Of a DNA stretch of 64,000 bases, positions 39,645-50,036 are shown in pieces. Numbering within the stretch: position 1 is the stretch's first letter; each line of letters opens with the position of its first letter. This DNA comes from Nansenia antarctica. Taxonomy: Eukaryota > Chordata > Actinopteri > Argentiniformes > Microstomatidae. The notes below the pieces were generated by a model. The model worked only from the letters and a program-made list of their open reading frames with translations. It was not told where the DNA came from and ran no database searches. The stretch is from positions 67,424,053 through 67,488,052 of the forward strand of contig OZ022341.1 of NCBI GenBank assembly GCA_963989245.1. Reading direction: 5' to 3'. The position numbers and the translations under genes were made by a program.

Positions 39645-42600
39645 GTGCCATTCGCCTGGACACCCCAGATCCAAGTGTCCGATGCAGGGGCGTGCCCAGT
39701 CGGCGCAGCAGGGAAACTTATAGATCTGCATTCAAGGGAGGACTGTGCAGATCCTGTTGATATCTCTCCCAATGATGAAATGGCTGATTGTGAGTCAACA
39801 TACAAGTCATTCATCTCCAGAGCGCCTTCGAACAAAACAGTAGTATTTCAAGGTCTACACCGAGTCCAAAGGTCTGATAGTTTATTCTACACCACTGTCT
39901 CCGCTGCAGATGTCTCTCTTAGAGCGATGATAGACAGTGGTTCTATGGCATGCACGCTTAGCGAGGCTGCGGAGGCGCGTCTCTTGCAGCGTAACCCTGA
40001 TCTGAGAGGATGCCCCGCTGATGATGTCATTATCATAGGATGTGGTGGTCACCGAGTTGTACCTAAGGCAATATACAATGTCGATGTGGTGGTGTATGAT
40101 TGCAAGATGGTCATCCCAATGCTTGTGGTGCCTGGACAGACCGATGACATGATACTAGGCAGTAATGCCATCAAGAAAATCCTAGAGTTGATGAGGAAGA
40201 CTGACAGCTATTGGCGGCTGATATCTGAACATGGTGGTGGCAGTGATGGGGACTGTCATTACTTCTTCTCTCTCCTTTCCAATACAGAGAGATGGAGGGG
40301 TGAGACAGTGCCTGAGAAGGTTGGCACACTGAAGCTACAACAGTGTGTGGTGCTACAGCCAAATAGTGAGCATCTTGTATGGGGCAGACTCCCTGTGTCG
40401 GCACCTATATCAGAGGGCAGTACGGTGGTTGTGGAACCAACTCAGTCCAGATGCAGACCGAATAAAGTTCTGGTTGGCAGAGTTGTTACGCCGATGTGGG
40501 GCGACCGATGGCTACCTATGAAGGTTGTGAATCCCACCGGTAAGCCGGTAGTGCTGAAGCGAAACACCAAATTGGCGGACGTGTTCCCCTGCATTGCCGC
40601 TGAAGATCTGTCCCCGCCCGACCACATTCAGTCTTCCCCACAATCCGTGACTGGTGAGTCTGTAGCAAGGCCCAAAGAAGACATCAGAAAGGCACTGGAG
40701 GAACTTGGTCTACGCGACCTAGACTTGGACGCGTGTGAAGTCTCTGACCTGTGGAGAGAGAAGCTTTGTCAGCTTGTTGTGAAATACGAGTCAATCTTTT
40801 CACGCCACAAGTTGGACTGTGGTGAGGCGTCTGACTTCGTGCACAAGATACATCTGGTGGACGAGAGGCCATTTCGCCTGCCCTACCGCAGAGTGCCACC
40901 GAACCACTACGAGAAGCTGAGGTCTGCCATCAACGACATGGAGGAGAAGGGCATAATTCGTAAGTCCAACAGCGAATATGCCTCGCCCTTGGTTCTTCTG
41001 TGGAAGAAGGATGGAGGATTGCGCATCTGTACGGACTTCAGATGGCTTAATGCGAGGACAACGAAAGACGCACATCCGCTGCCTCATCAGGCTGACGCGC
41101 TGGCTGCACTAGGTGGTAATGCCTACTTCTCCACAATGGACCTTACCTCTGGTTTCTACAACGTGCCTTTACATGAGGACCACAAGAAATACACTGCGTT
41201 CTCCTCTCCCTTTGGCCTGCATGAATATAACCGGATGCCTCAAGGGTTGTCCAACAGCCCGGCTACATTCATGCGGATGATGCTCTCGATCTTTGGGGAT
41301 CAGAATTTCACCAGTCTATTGTGCTACCTAGACGATGTTATGGTCTTCGCTCCTACAGAACAGTTGGCACTCGAGCGTCTAGAGATGGTTTTCTCTCGTT
41401 TGAAGTACAACAATCTCAAATTGGCTCCAAAGAAGTGCTATCTTCTGCGGAAATCAGTACGGTTTCTCGGCCATATCATCAATGAGTCAGGAGTGCAGAC
41501 GGACCCTGGAAAGGTTGAAGCCATTAGCCAAGTACAGGTATCCGATCTGATGGACAGTGATGGGGTGTCTCCTTCACAGAAGAAGATTAGGTCCTTCTTG
41601 GGCATGATGCTTTACTATCAGCACTTCATTGAAGATTGTTCCTCTAAGGCCAGACCCCTATTCAAGCTTCTCTCTGGACAGAACGCTGGAGAAAAGGCAC
41701 GCAGAGGGAGAAAACCAGTGAAGAAATGTCACAATCTTGTAAAGCTCAAACCAGCTGACTGGACGCCCGAGTGTAGGGATGCTTTCGAGACATTGAAGCG
41801 CGATATCCTGCATTCTGTAACCCTGGCCCATCCTGATTTCGCAAAGCCATTTATCCTAGCAGTGGATGCTTCATTCGATGGGATTGGCGCCGTCATCTCT
41901 CAGCTCCAGCCTGGTGATAAAGTTGCAAGACCAGTTGCCTTCGCTAGTAGGACGCTGTCACATGCTCAGTTGAACTATCCAGCTCACCGACTTGAGTTCC
42001 TGGCATTGAAGTGGGCTGTATGCGAGAAGTTTTCCCACTGGCTGAAGGGAGTGCATTTCACAGCGTGGTCGGATAACAACCCCTTGACCTACATCCTAAC
42101 GAAGCCCAAGTTAGATGCATGCGAACAGAGGTGGGTGGCCAAACTTGCTGCATATGATTTCGATCTGAATTATATCCCAGGGCCTAGGAACATAGTCGCT
42201 GATGCGCTGAGCCGTGAGCCATTTGTTAAGTCCTGTGTGAGCCATCGCCTGGTGAGGGAGCCTTACCTGTCCTTGCTGGATCAGGTGAATGGAGTAGTGG
42301 CTGGTACGGTGCAGGACGCTTTCCGGCTGACTACCAACTGTCAAGGTGTTCAGCACACTGATGTCGACACAGATGAGGTCCTGAGTCCTGAGTCTTCTGG
42401 AGGTGCCATTAGTGCTGAGGAGGTGTCTGCTGTCATGGACGTCCATCGTACTGGGGGTGTGTCTCAGCTGCCCTACATTAATCCGGAGTATTTGCAATTG
42501 CCCGAGGAAGACCCTTCCATCGCCATCCCACAGAGTCAATTACACAATCTCCAGCAACAAGATGCTGTAGTGAGCAGGGTTCTCTTTTATATGCAGCGAC

Positions 42601-42776
42601 ATAGGAAACCAAATGCACACGAGAGAACAGCTGAGTCTAGCTGTGTGCTCAGGCTGTTGAAACACTGGAAGAAGTTAAGAGTGCGTAGTGGACTCCTCTA
42701 CCGTGTGAAGAGAGACCGCATCAGGGACAAGAGAACCGCTCTACAAGCTAACATTACACTCATTCAAACTTCTTAA
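39645..42776 (+). CDS. Gypsy Pol: protease-RT-RNase H, integrase truncated
   Basis: About 1040 residues open without a clear ATG, so likely made by -1 frameshift from gag. Order: aspartic protease IDSGSMACTLS (about 39930); RT from PFRLPYRRVP, with CYLDDVMVFA (about 41321-41350); RNase H with AVDASFDGIG (about 41860), WSDNNPL and ADALSREPF. The integrase linker runs to LLYRVKRDR, and the frame ends in unrelated sequence at 42776, before the zinc module. RT and RNase H motifs are intact. Confidence 0.9.
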   Translation: MPFAWTPQIQVSDAGACPVGAAGKLIDLHSREDCADPVDISPNDEMADCESTYKSFISRAPSNKTVVFQGLHRVQRSDSLFYTTVSAADVSLRAMIDSGSMACTLSEAAEARLLQRNPDLRGCPADDVIIIGCGGHRVVPKAIYNVDVVVYDCKMVIPMLVVPGQTDDMILGSNAIKKILELMRKTDSYWRLISEHGGGSDGDCHYFFSLLSNTERWRGETVPEKVGTLKLQQCVVLQPNSEHLVWGRLPVSAPISEGSTVVVEPTQSRCRPNKVLVGRVVTPMWGDRWLPMKVVNPTGKPVVLKRNTKLADVFPCIAAEDLSPPDHIQSSPQSVTGESVARPKEDIRKALEELGLRDLDLDACEVSDLWREKLCQLVVKYESIFSRHKLDCGEASDFVHKIHLVDERPFRLPYRRVPPNHYEKLRSAINDMEEKGIIRKSNSEYASPLVLLWKKDGGLRICTDFRWLNARTTKDAHPLPHQADALAALGGNAYFSTMDLTSGFYNVPLHEDHKKYTAFSSPFGLHEYNRMPQGLSNSPATFMRMMLSIFGDQNFTSLLCYLDDVMVFAPTEQLALERLEMVFSRLKYNNLKLAPKKCYLLRKSVRFLGHIINESGVQTDPGKVEAISQVQVSDLMDSDGVSPSQKKIRSFLGMMLYYQHFIEDCSSKARPLFKLLSGQNAGEKARRGRKPVKKCHNLVKLKPADWTPECRDAFETLKRDILHSVTLAHPDFAKPFILAVDASFDGIGAVISQLQPGDKVARPVAFASRTLSHAQLNYPAHRLEFLALKWAVCEKFSHWLKGVHFTAWSDNNPLTYILTKPKLDACEQRWVAKLAAYDFDLNYIPGPRNIVADALSREPFVKSCVSHRLVREPYLSLLDQVNGVVAGTVQDAFRLTTNCQGVQHTDVDTDEVLSPESSGGAISAEEVSAVMDVHRTGGVSQLPYINPEYLQLPEEDPSIAIPQSQLHNLQQQDAVVSRVLFYMQRHRKPNAHERTAESSCVLRLLKHWKKLRVRSGLLYRVKRDRIRDKRTALQANITLIQTS

Positions 42777-42980
42777 GGCCCGCCCCACTACTCTGCCTCC
42801 GATTGGCTAGAAGTCGTTGGTTGGCTTGAGCAATGTGATACCATTGGTAGGCAGAACTGTCTCTTTGCTGAAGATGACTCTTTAAATTACGATGTAAAGA
42901 AATAGCATGTGATTTTATTTTATTGCTCAAATTTCCCTGCGCCGGAAATCCGGCACCGTGCCGGAGAACTTTAAGCCCTG
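42773..42980. mobile_element. Probable hAT-like element end
   Basis: The right end, inverted, reads CAGGGCTTAAAGTTCTCCGG, similar in style to hAT termini. The left end is not defined and no duplication is seen. It lies between the truncated Gypsy and histone-flank DNA. Confidence 0.4.
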
Positions 42981-43230
42981 CATATCGAAGAACAAGGTTC
43001 ACTTCACAAGGAAGGGTTGGTTTTTAAAACCGTAGAGAACTGAATATTATTTTGAATGCTGAAAATGTCACATCATGAGGAATGCTTCTGTCACAACTGT
43101 GTGTATCGTTGGTGTGTTTTCTCTGCCTCGTGTACATAAAATAAGATTGAGGACAGTTCATAACACGACACTCACAGCGCAGACAAACAGGATGGAGTGA
43201 TGCATTGCTCTTTTGGAGAGAGAAGTGGTT
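42981..43230. other. H2A copy 3 downstream flank
   Basis: Duplicated from or to 17945-18192 (gaacaaggt...acacaaggaagg, aaaaccgta). No gene. Confidence 0.7.
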
Positions 43231-43246
43231 GGCTCTTAAAAGAGCC
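43231..43246 (-). terminator. Histone 3' stem-loop, H2A copy 3
   Basis: Perfect GGCTCTTTTAAGAGCC on the minus strand. Confidence 0.95.
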
Positions 43247-43270
43247 TTTGGGGTTGAGGAGGTGAGCCGT

Positions 43271-43654
43271 TTACTTTTTGGCGGGCTTCTCGGTCTTCTT
43301 GGGGAGCAGCACTGCCTGGATGTTGGGCAGCACACCACCCTGAGCGATGGTCACACCGCCCAGCAGTTTGTTCAGCTCCTCGTCGTTACGGACGGCCAGC
43401 TGCAGGTGACGTGGGATGATACGAGTCTTCTTGTTGTCGCGGGCGGCGTTACCGGCCAACTCCAGGATCTCAGCAGTCAGGTACTCGAGCACGGCGGCCA
43501 GGTAGACCGGTGCGCCGGCGCCCACACGCTGGGCATAGTTGCCCTTGCGTAGGAGCCTATGGACACGGCCCACAGGGAACTGAAGCCCAGCGCGAGAAGA
43601 GCGGGTCTTTGCCTTGGCTCTGGCCTTGCCTCCAGTTTTGCCTCTTCCTGACAT
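43271..43654 (-). CDS. h2a: Histone H2A (copy 3)
   Basis: Complete 127-residue H2A. It has Gln in NYAQRVG and Thr in NKKTRI, shared with copy 1, and a shorter tail (EKPAKK) than copies 2 and 4 (EKPAKAK). The promoter and leader are almost the same as copy 2 (TATA-like CTATAAG at 43732-43738), so the block was duplicated after coding divergence or exchanged by gene conversion. Confidence 0.98.
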   Translation of the reverse strand: MSGRGKTGGKARAKAKTRSSRAGLQFPVGRVHRLLRKGNYAQRVGAGAPVYLAAVLEYLTAEILELAGNAARDNKKTRIIPRHLQLAVRNDEELNKLLGGVTIAQGGVLPNIQAVLLPKKTEKPAKK

Positions 43655-43731
43655 GGTGACGGTTTAGCGGGATCTCAAACAAGATGAAGAAAATAATTTC
43701 AGATAACAGTTCTGCCGCTTGGAGCGTCGTT

Positions 43732-43790
43732 CTTATAGCTCGCCTTGACGGCGTTCATTGGCCACTGGGTCGATGTCACCTCATCCAATC
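43732..43790 (-). promoter_or_regulatory. H2A copy 3 promoter: TATA-like and CCAAT
   Basis: CTATAAG at 43732-43738 and CCAATGAACGCC at about 43752-43763 on the minus strand, matching copy 2. Confidence 0.75.
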
Positions 43791-43849
43791 AAGAGACAGA
43801 GATTGTGACACTTCTGTCTTTGTGAGTTTCCCTCGCGCGCCAGAATTCG

Positions 43850-43873
43850 AAGTTTAAATCAAACTCGTCCCAC

Positions 43874-43905
<32 letters not shown>

Positions 43906-44415
43906 TTTATTTGTATAGCGCTTTTCCTGCAAACGTTGCAGCTCAAAGTGCTTTAATCATGATATCATCTTAATTTAATTATTTTGTAATTTAAATGCAA
44001 TATTAAAAGGATGGGTTTTTATAATCTTAATTTAATTATTTAGTCATTTAAAGGCAATATTAAAAAGATGGGTTTTTAGTCTTGACTTGAACATATGTGC
44101 TGAGGTTGCATCCCTAATGTAAACTGGCAGTGCATTCCACAATTTGGGTGCATAAAATGAGAATGCAGCCTCACCAAATCTCTTCTATTGTACATGTGGT
44201 ACACAGAGAAAACCAGCGTCAGAAGACCTGACATGACATATTCAATATACTAAAACTAGTATATGTCATAATATAATAATAATAATAATATATAATTGAT
44301 ACGTATATAATATGTACATTGTGAAGTGCGTTCCCAGCTCTCTGTAGTACGTTATTCCTGACTGAGCGAAAAGTGTTCTGTTATATCCCGCCTTTCTGTC
44401 CAAATATAACGTATT

Positions 44416-44453
<38 letters not shown>

Positions 44454-44615
44454 GTCTGCCTTGTCTCAATTGTTGTACGAATTCCACCAACCTTGATTGT
44501 GGGGATAAAAAAAAGGATATTGAAACAATTAATTCAAAGTAATCCTTTCTACGTGAATATGGGTATATTTTATTCCAACATAGGTTGTGCAAAAGACAAC
44601 ATTCACACAAAGGAG
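43850..44615. repeat. Spacer with interspersed repeat and microsatellites
   Basis: ATT tract (43877-43903), a fish retroposon-like tail (43905-44250, related to 18830-19080), short ATA tract (44267-44290) and a TG tract (44418-44452). No gene. Confidence 0.75.
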
Positions 44616-44869
44616 TCATAATAAATGAGGAATGAATGCTTTACGATGTTGTGGATAAGACTCAAATTTGCTCCGGTAAAACTCATGACAAAGCTGGGCA
44701 GCCAACGCCTGGTTGAAGAGCACATAGAGGACAACGAGCCACCAGGTGAGAGAGTGACCTCCGGAAACTACACCCAGAGACACATAGATCAGCAGCTCAC
44801 CAAAGTAATGCGGACAAGAGACCAGCTCAAACCAGCCTCCGCTCGGCTCTCTGTGGGCAAGAGTCTCCA
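44616..44869 (-). pseudogene. srd5a3: srd5a3 exon 5 (last)
   Basis: Starts after ...GGACAG and encodes GGWFELVSCPHYFGELLIYV through KAFIPHLL and stop. It contains the conserved C-terminal reductase region and is open throughout. Confidence 0.85.
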
Positions 44870-44927
44870 CTGTCCCAGAAGACATCAAAGAGAGCAACAC
44901 AATGTTTATTACCATACAACCCATCTA

Positions 44928-45110
44928 CAGTGGGGGAAATAAGTATTGAACACATCATCATTTTGTCCACTAAATGTATTTCCAATGAGCCTATTCAAGT
45001 GAAATTTGCACCAGACTTTGGTATTAACTCAAACAATCCAGACAAAAAATCTAAACATTAAAGTCCATATGTAAATAAAGTTATGTGTAATCCCTAATGG
45101 CAACACATCT
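44928..45110 (+). mobile_element. Tc1-like element left end in srd5a3 intron 4
   Basis: CAGTGGGGGAAATAAGTATT after TA, with the usual adjacent caccagact-type subterminal sequence. The right end is missing. Related to 24591-25316. Confidence 0.75.
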
Positions 45111-45155
45111 ACTTGTGAGTCATGTTCAGGCTCTCAGTCAACTGCATGAGCTCAC

Positions 45156-45287
45156 CTGAGCCTCCGGTGCGCAGCCTAGCCAGCAGGATCAGGGAGCGGT
45201 GCTGGAGCAGCGAGGCCCAGGTGAAGAGCACAGCTCCAGCCACGTGGGACCACCCCAGCTGGGAGAGGAGAGGAAGAGTAGGGGTCC
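45156..45287 (-). pseudogene. srd5a3: srd5a3 exon 4
   Basis: Acceptor TTTGTAG, donor GTGAGC. Encodes QLGWSHVAGAVLFTWASLLQ and onward, a membrane segment. Phase agrees with exons 3 and 5. Confidence 0.8.
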
Positions 45288-45532
45288 CTACAAAGACCAC
45301 ACAATCACCATCACATCTGCAGTAACACACCATATTGTGGGTCACCAGAACAGCTGCTAAGATGCCTTATCTTCTAACCAAAAGATTCATATTAAATATT
45401 ACTTACTAACATAAGGTCATGAAGGTCCAATTTCCCAATTGTTTTTGCTCTTAAGCATCATCAAGACTAGAGGAAACAATTCAACAACTTGACTAAAAAC
45501 CCATTACCAATATGCAAATATATATACTATGT

Positions 45533-45716
45533 TACGGTACATGTGGGAATACGGTACATGTGGGAAAACTAGGGTTAGGGTTAGGTGCAAGGGTGACTTG
45601 GTACATCCTGGCATGTCTAACCCTAACCCTAACCTTAACCCTAACCCTACCCCTAACCCCAGTTTTCCCATATGTACCGTATTCCCACATCATGTGGGCC
45701 ACATGTACCGTATAGG
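45533..45716. repeat. Inverted repeat enclosing interstitial telomere-like TTAGGG tracts
   Basis: The left arm (gtacatgtgggaa units) leads into agggttagggttag, and the right arm is its inverse (ctaaccctaaccc, then ttcccatatgtacc). The whole can fold into a large hairpin. It lies in srd5a3 intron 3. Confidence 0.85.
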
Positions 45717-45735
45717 GATGTATATACACACTAAC

Positions 45736-45924
45736 CTTTTCCAATGATATAATGATCCGAGCAAAGGACTGTCAGTCCTAGTAAGATGTAGTAAGCTCAA
45801 GCCATATACTGAACAATATGAATGACCCCATCAGAGAAAATACTGACGAACAGACATTCCAACAGTCGCCTAAGGGAATGGACCCATAGCAGCACCTGCA
45901 CCAGCACAGCTGACACTTGCGGAA
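45736..45924 (-). pseudogene. srd5a3: srd5a3 exon 3 with premature TGA
   Basis: Acceptor GCGTGTAG, donor GTTAGT. Encodes PQVSAVLVQVLLWVHSLRRL and onward to VQYMA, then TGA (45797-45799), then YYILLGLTVL in the same frame. Confidence 0.8.
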
Positions 45925-46038
45925 CTACACGCAGGAGAGGAAACACATGACAATATATTACAAACACATTACATTCTACAGACACAGTAAGGAAACACTG
46001 AAGCAAAACAATGGAAAAAAAAGACAGAGAGAGGTTAC

Positions 46039-46182
46039 CTTGCTCTACTGGCACGCCCACACCTGTCAGGAATCCCAATATATGAGTCAACCATAATGGG
46101 TATTGATACAACCATGTGCAGTGACAGGGCAATAAGCACCCCATTCCAGGCAATAGAGACTGCATAGAAGTGCCAGAACCAT
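46039..46182 (-). pseudogene. srd5a3: srd5a3 exon 2 with one-base insertion
   Basis: Acceptor CTTTTTAG, donor GTAACC. The first part reads WFWHFYAVSIAWNGVLIALS and the second, one frame over, PLWLTHILGFLTGVGVPVEQ. The switch lies near 46097. Exon phases only fit if one base is extra. Confidence 0.75.
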
Positions 46183-46383
46183 CTAAAAAGACCAGAATAA
46201 TGAAAAGCAGTATCAGAAATGTGTAGGCTAATTCATTCTCAAGGCTAGATGTTTTAATCATCCCTGAAAGCTATTGATCTTGTGTGCTGGGACCAACATT
46301 TACGTTAAATAGTAGCAACAATGCCTATATTTAGAGGAAAGGGTAATCTAAAAATGTCTAAAATATTTCTAATACCCTGTCAC

Positions 46384-46567
46384 CTTTTGGGGACATCAAA
46401 CACACGCAGCCAGTTGTCTCGTTTCAATTGTCGCTTGGTTTTACCATATCTGATTATGTCTTGGAATAATAGATACACGTAAGTTTTCTCAAATTCAGTC
46501 GTTAGAATCCTCCGTAGGACAACACGAATTAAGTATATAGTTCCATCGACGCACAAGTAACAGTACT
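46384..46567 (-). pseudogene. srd5a3: srd5a3 exon 1, no start codon found
   Basis: Encodes YLLFQDIIRYGKTK ... NWLRVFDVPK and ends at donor GTGACA. Upstream the same frame meets TAG near 46567 with no ATG between. Confidence 0.65.
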
Positions 46568-47046
46568 AGTGTTCCGTGGTAGACAAAAGTCGATGGCCCT
46601 TTCTCAATTGTAGAAACTCCATTCCTCGCGTCCTATCTCCTGTCCACTCGTCGCATCATAATTAAAATGCATTGGAGGAGAATATCTAGGTTGTTCCCCT
46701 ATTCTCCTCCAATGCTATTTGAGAAGCAGCAAGTGAGACACGCGAGAGGAAATGAGGAATCAAGTTTCTAACAGGGAAAGGGCCCTGGCTTTCAACTATA
46801 TAATATATAACCCAATATATATAACCCAATGTTACCCAATACTCAAGTATTCTGGTTAGGACATAAGTGTTTAGTGATCCTAAAACTGTTGTTTGTTATA
46901 TTGAGTGGGCTCACTATATCCAAATCATATTGGTATGCATAAAAAAAGACAGAACTCATTACTTTAAAAAACATAATTTTTTATTTGTATGTGTTGGGAT
47001 GAGGGGTTGGGAGTGTGTGTGTTTGGGTGAAGGGGGGATAGTTGGG

Positions 47047-47082
<36 letters not shown>

Positions 47083-47703
47083 TAAATGATTAAAATGTGT
47101 GTGTGTGTGTGTGTGTGTGTGTGTTGGGTGGTGGGGTTGTGTGTTTTGGGGGGTGGGGAGTGGAAATGGGGGGATGTGTGTGTTGGGGGGGTGTCTCTTT
47201 AACGATTTAATTTACACAGCCCTTGCCCCTTTCAATACAGACACAGTAGGCTCTCACGAAGCTTTCCCTGTCATGCAGATCTAGGACTGTGTACACGCAC
47301 CGAAAAATGTCAAACAAATGCATTGCGATCGTAGGGACGTGGTACAAAGGAACACATTGTGCGTAAAACCATTTAGTATTATTTTTGTATTAGAAATAGC
47401 CTAATAATATGACATCAGCCGTCGAAATGGCAACAGTGCGCTTATCGTGTAAAAGGGGTAGTCGTCATATGGATATCCTGCCCCCCCCCCAAAAAAAACG
47501 ACTGGAGCCCAACTAAAAGCTCATTCTGCACATTACAGCGAGGGATTTCAAGTCCTTTCCTAGTTTGTGACAGTAAAACTGTTCTGCTATTACTTGTCAT
47601 ATGGTACCCTCTGGCATTCTGCGATCTCATTCTACTTCAACCCATCTATCGTTTTATAAAAGAGTAGTTAATGGAAAAAAATCATTTTGAGAAATATTGA
47701 GGT
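46568..47703. repeat. Spacer with GT-rich microsatellite block (duplicated)
   Basis: 46920-47190 (ccaaatcatattggtatgca, aaaaaagacagaact, then TG tracts and GGTGGGG-rich sequence) is a near copy of 51306-51535. 47191-47703 shows no gene. A short C/A homopolymer junction occurs at 47480-47499. Confidence 0.75.
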
Positions 47704-47719
47704 GGCTCTTAAAAGAGCC
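47704..47719 (-). terminator. Histone 3' stem-loop, H3
   Basis: Perfect GGCTCTTTTAAGAGCC on the minus strand, 40 bases after the stop. Confidence 0.95.
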
Positions 47720-47759
47720 TTTGGTTTTTGTTCATGAACATAGTCAGTCACTCATCATC

Positions 47760-48840
<1,081 letters not shown>

Positions 48841-48856
48841 GGCTCTTAAAAGAGCC
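48841..48856 (-). terminator. Histone 3' stem-loop, H2A copy 4
   Basis: Perfect GGCTCTTTTAAGAGCC on the minus strand. Confidence 0.95.
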
Positions 48857-48896
48857 TTTGGGGTTAAGTAGTGGGGTGAAAGCCGTAGTAGAACCT

Positions 48897-49283
48897 TTAC
48901 TTGGCTTTGGCGGGCTTCTCGGTTTTCTTGGGGAGCAGCACTGCCTGGATGTTGGGCAGCACACCGCCCTGAGCGATGGTCACACCGCCCAGCAGTTTGT
49001 TCAGCTCCTCGTCGTTACGGACGGCCAACTGCAGATGACGGGGGATGATACGAGACTTCTTGTTGTCGCGGGCGGCGTTGCCGGCCAACTCCAGGATCTC
49101 AGCAGTCAGGTACTCGAGCACGGCGGCCAGGTAGACCGGTGCGCCAGCGCCCACACGATGGGCATAGTTGCCTTTGCGCAGGAGCCTGTGGACACGGCCC
49201 ACTGGGAACTGGAGTCCAGCTCGGGAAGAACGGGTCTTCGCCTTTGCTCTGGCCTTGCCTCCGGTTTTACCTCTTCCTGACAT
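48897..49283 (-). CDS. h2a: Histone H2A (copy 4)
   Basis: Complete 128-residue H2A with the same protein as copy 2 (NYAHRVG, NKKSRI, tail EKPAKAK). It differs by synonymous changes, which suggests purifying selection or conversion. It lies next to H1 copy 2, mirroring the copy 2/H1 copy 1 pair. The leader differs from the other copies (starts CTTGAAACTT on the plus strand), and TATA-like CTATAAG is at 49356-49362. Confidence 0.98.
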   Translation of the reverse strand: MSGRGKTGGKARAKAKTRSSRAGLQFPVGRVHRLLRKGNYAHRVGAGAPVYLAAVLEYLTAEILELAGNAARDNKKSRIIPRHLQLAVRNDEELNKLLGGVTIAQGGVLPNIQAVLLPKKTEKPAKAK

Positions 49284-49971
49284 CTTGAAACTTAAAGCGG
49301 GTTCTGTTCTAGTTAAAGAAAAAGCGGATACTAGTTGCTCGCTTGGGGTGGTGTTCTTATAGCTCAGCCTGACCAGCGTTCATTGGCCACCGGGTCGATG
49401 ACACCTCATCCAATCAGCAACCCGGATACGCGCGCCTCTTCCCGCCGCCCAGCGATTGGCCGCTGTTTCACTCGGCCTTTGTGAGTTTCCCTCGCGCGCC
49501 AGAAATCAAAGTTCAAATCAAACCAATAATTTCCTAATAATATACTAAATAGCGAAACAATACTCCTTATTGGCATTACAGCGAAAAGTGAAGTGCATTA
49601 GGCTCTCACAGCTCTCCCCATACGCAATGTAGTAGGCTACTACTAGAGCGAAAAGTTGACCATTTCTATCCAAATAACGTTATATAAAGCAAACTACCGT
49701 ATGTCGATATTGAAAGGTATTTTGTGGAGTCTAGCATAGAACCCCCCCCCTCCTCGCTCACGCAGAGACCGAGTGAGACAATATATCGTTTTTTTAAATA
49801 TGTTTGTGTAAAGTATTAAACTCTCATTAAGGCCATTTCAATATTTAATATAGCTATTATTCTCGTGTGCATAGGTCAGTGATTGAGACTGGTGTAAATC
49901 GGACCTTCTTATTTGAGAAAGTTCCGTTAAGTCGACATGGATGAAAATGCACTGTTTATGGAAAGGTGGGT
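49284..49971. other. H2A copy 4 promoter and spacer to H1 copy 2
   Basis: Contains CTATAAG (49356-49362), CCAATGAACG (about 49377-49386) and a GATTGG box on the minus strand. The remainder is AT-rich without a gene. Confidence 0.65.
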
Positions 49972-49987
49972 GGCTCTTAAAAGAACC
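49972..49987 (-). terminator. Histone 3' stem-loop, H1 copy 2, with one variant base
   Basis: GGTTCTTTTAAGAGCC: position 49985 changes the third stem pair from C-G to U-G wobble, so the hairpin can still form. Confidence 0.9.
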
Positions 49988-50036
49988 TTTTTTGTGGTAC
50001 AAGTGTCAACATGAACACTGTCGTGTCAACACAAGT

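Larger units (their letters stand above)
37265..39723 (+). pseudogene. Gypsy Gag, interrupted by a hAT element
   Basis: Part 1 (37265-37759) is a low-complexity N-terminal region ending EPPTFRGDDKD. Part 2 (38827-39723) continues with VNVREWEDIMRSYVKKANIR and a capsid-like region. Two Cys/His knuckles (CAVCGDARHSAWTHC and CFQCHSPGHPRSKC) precede the end QQGNL. Removing the 1059-bp hAT and one copy of its 8-base duplication restores continuity in register, so the hAT is the only major lesion. Pol overlaps the end by 79 bases in the -1 frame. Confidence 0.88.
35979..42772 (+). mobile_element. Ty3/Gypsy element (plus strand), 3' end lost
   Basis: 5' LTR 35979-36987, PBS-like sequence, gag split by a hAT insertion (37760-38818), and pol with protease, RT and RNase H in one long frame, ending early in integrase at about 42772. 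No 3' LTR. It inserted into the ZBED hAT element at 35978/35979. The long open pol frame suggests it is younger than the minus-strand relative. Confidence 0.9.
44616..46567 (-). pseudogene. srd5a3: srd5a3 (polyprenol reductase), five-exon pseudogene
   Basis: SRD5A3 reduces polyprenol-type lipids for dolichol and N-glycan synthesis at the ER membrane. Minus-strand exons with GT-AG borders: 1 ends at 46384, 2 is 46039-46182, 3 is 45736-45924, 4 is 45156-45287, 5 is 44616-44869. Marker phrases are FQDIIRYGKTK, FDVPKR, VHSLRRLLECLF, LTWWLVV and YPQHRKAFIP, in the order of the human protein. Three defects are visible: no in-frame ATG before a stop in exon 1, a one-base insertion near 46097 in exon 2, and TGA at 45797-45799 in exon 3. 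Introns show it is not a processed copy. Sequence errors could mimic some of these defects. Confidence 0.85.

Noticed and set aside
45572..45660. Chromosome end or fusion point because of TTAGGG repeats
   Set aside because: Tracts are very short, lie inside a hairpin within an intron and are flanked by unique gene sequence on both sides.
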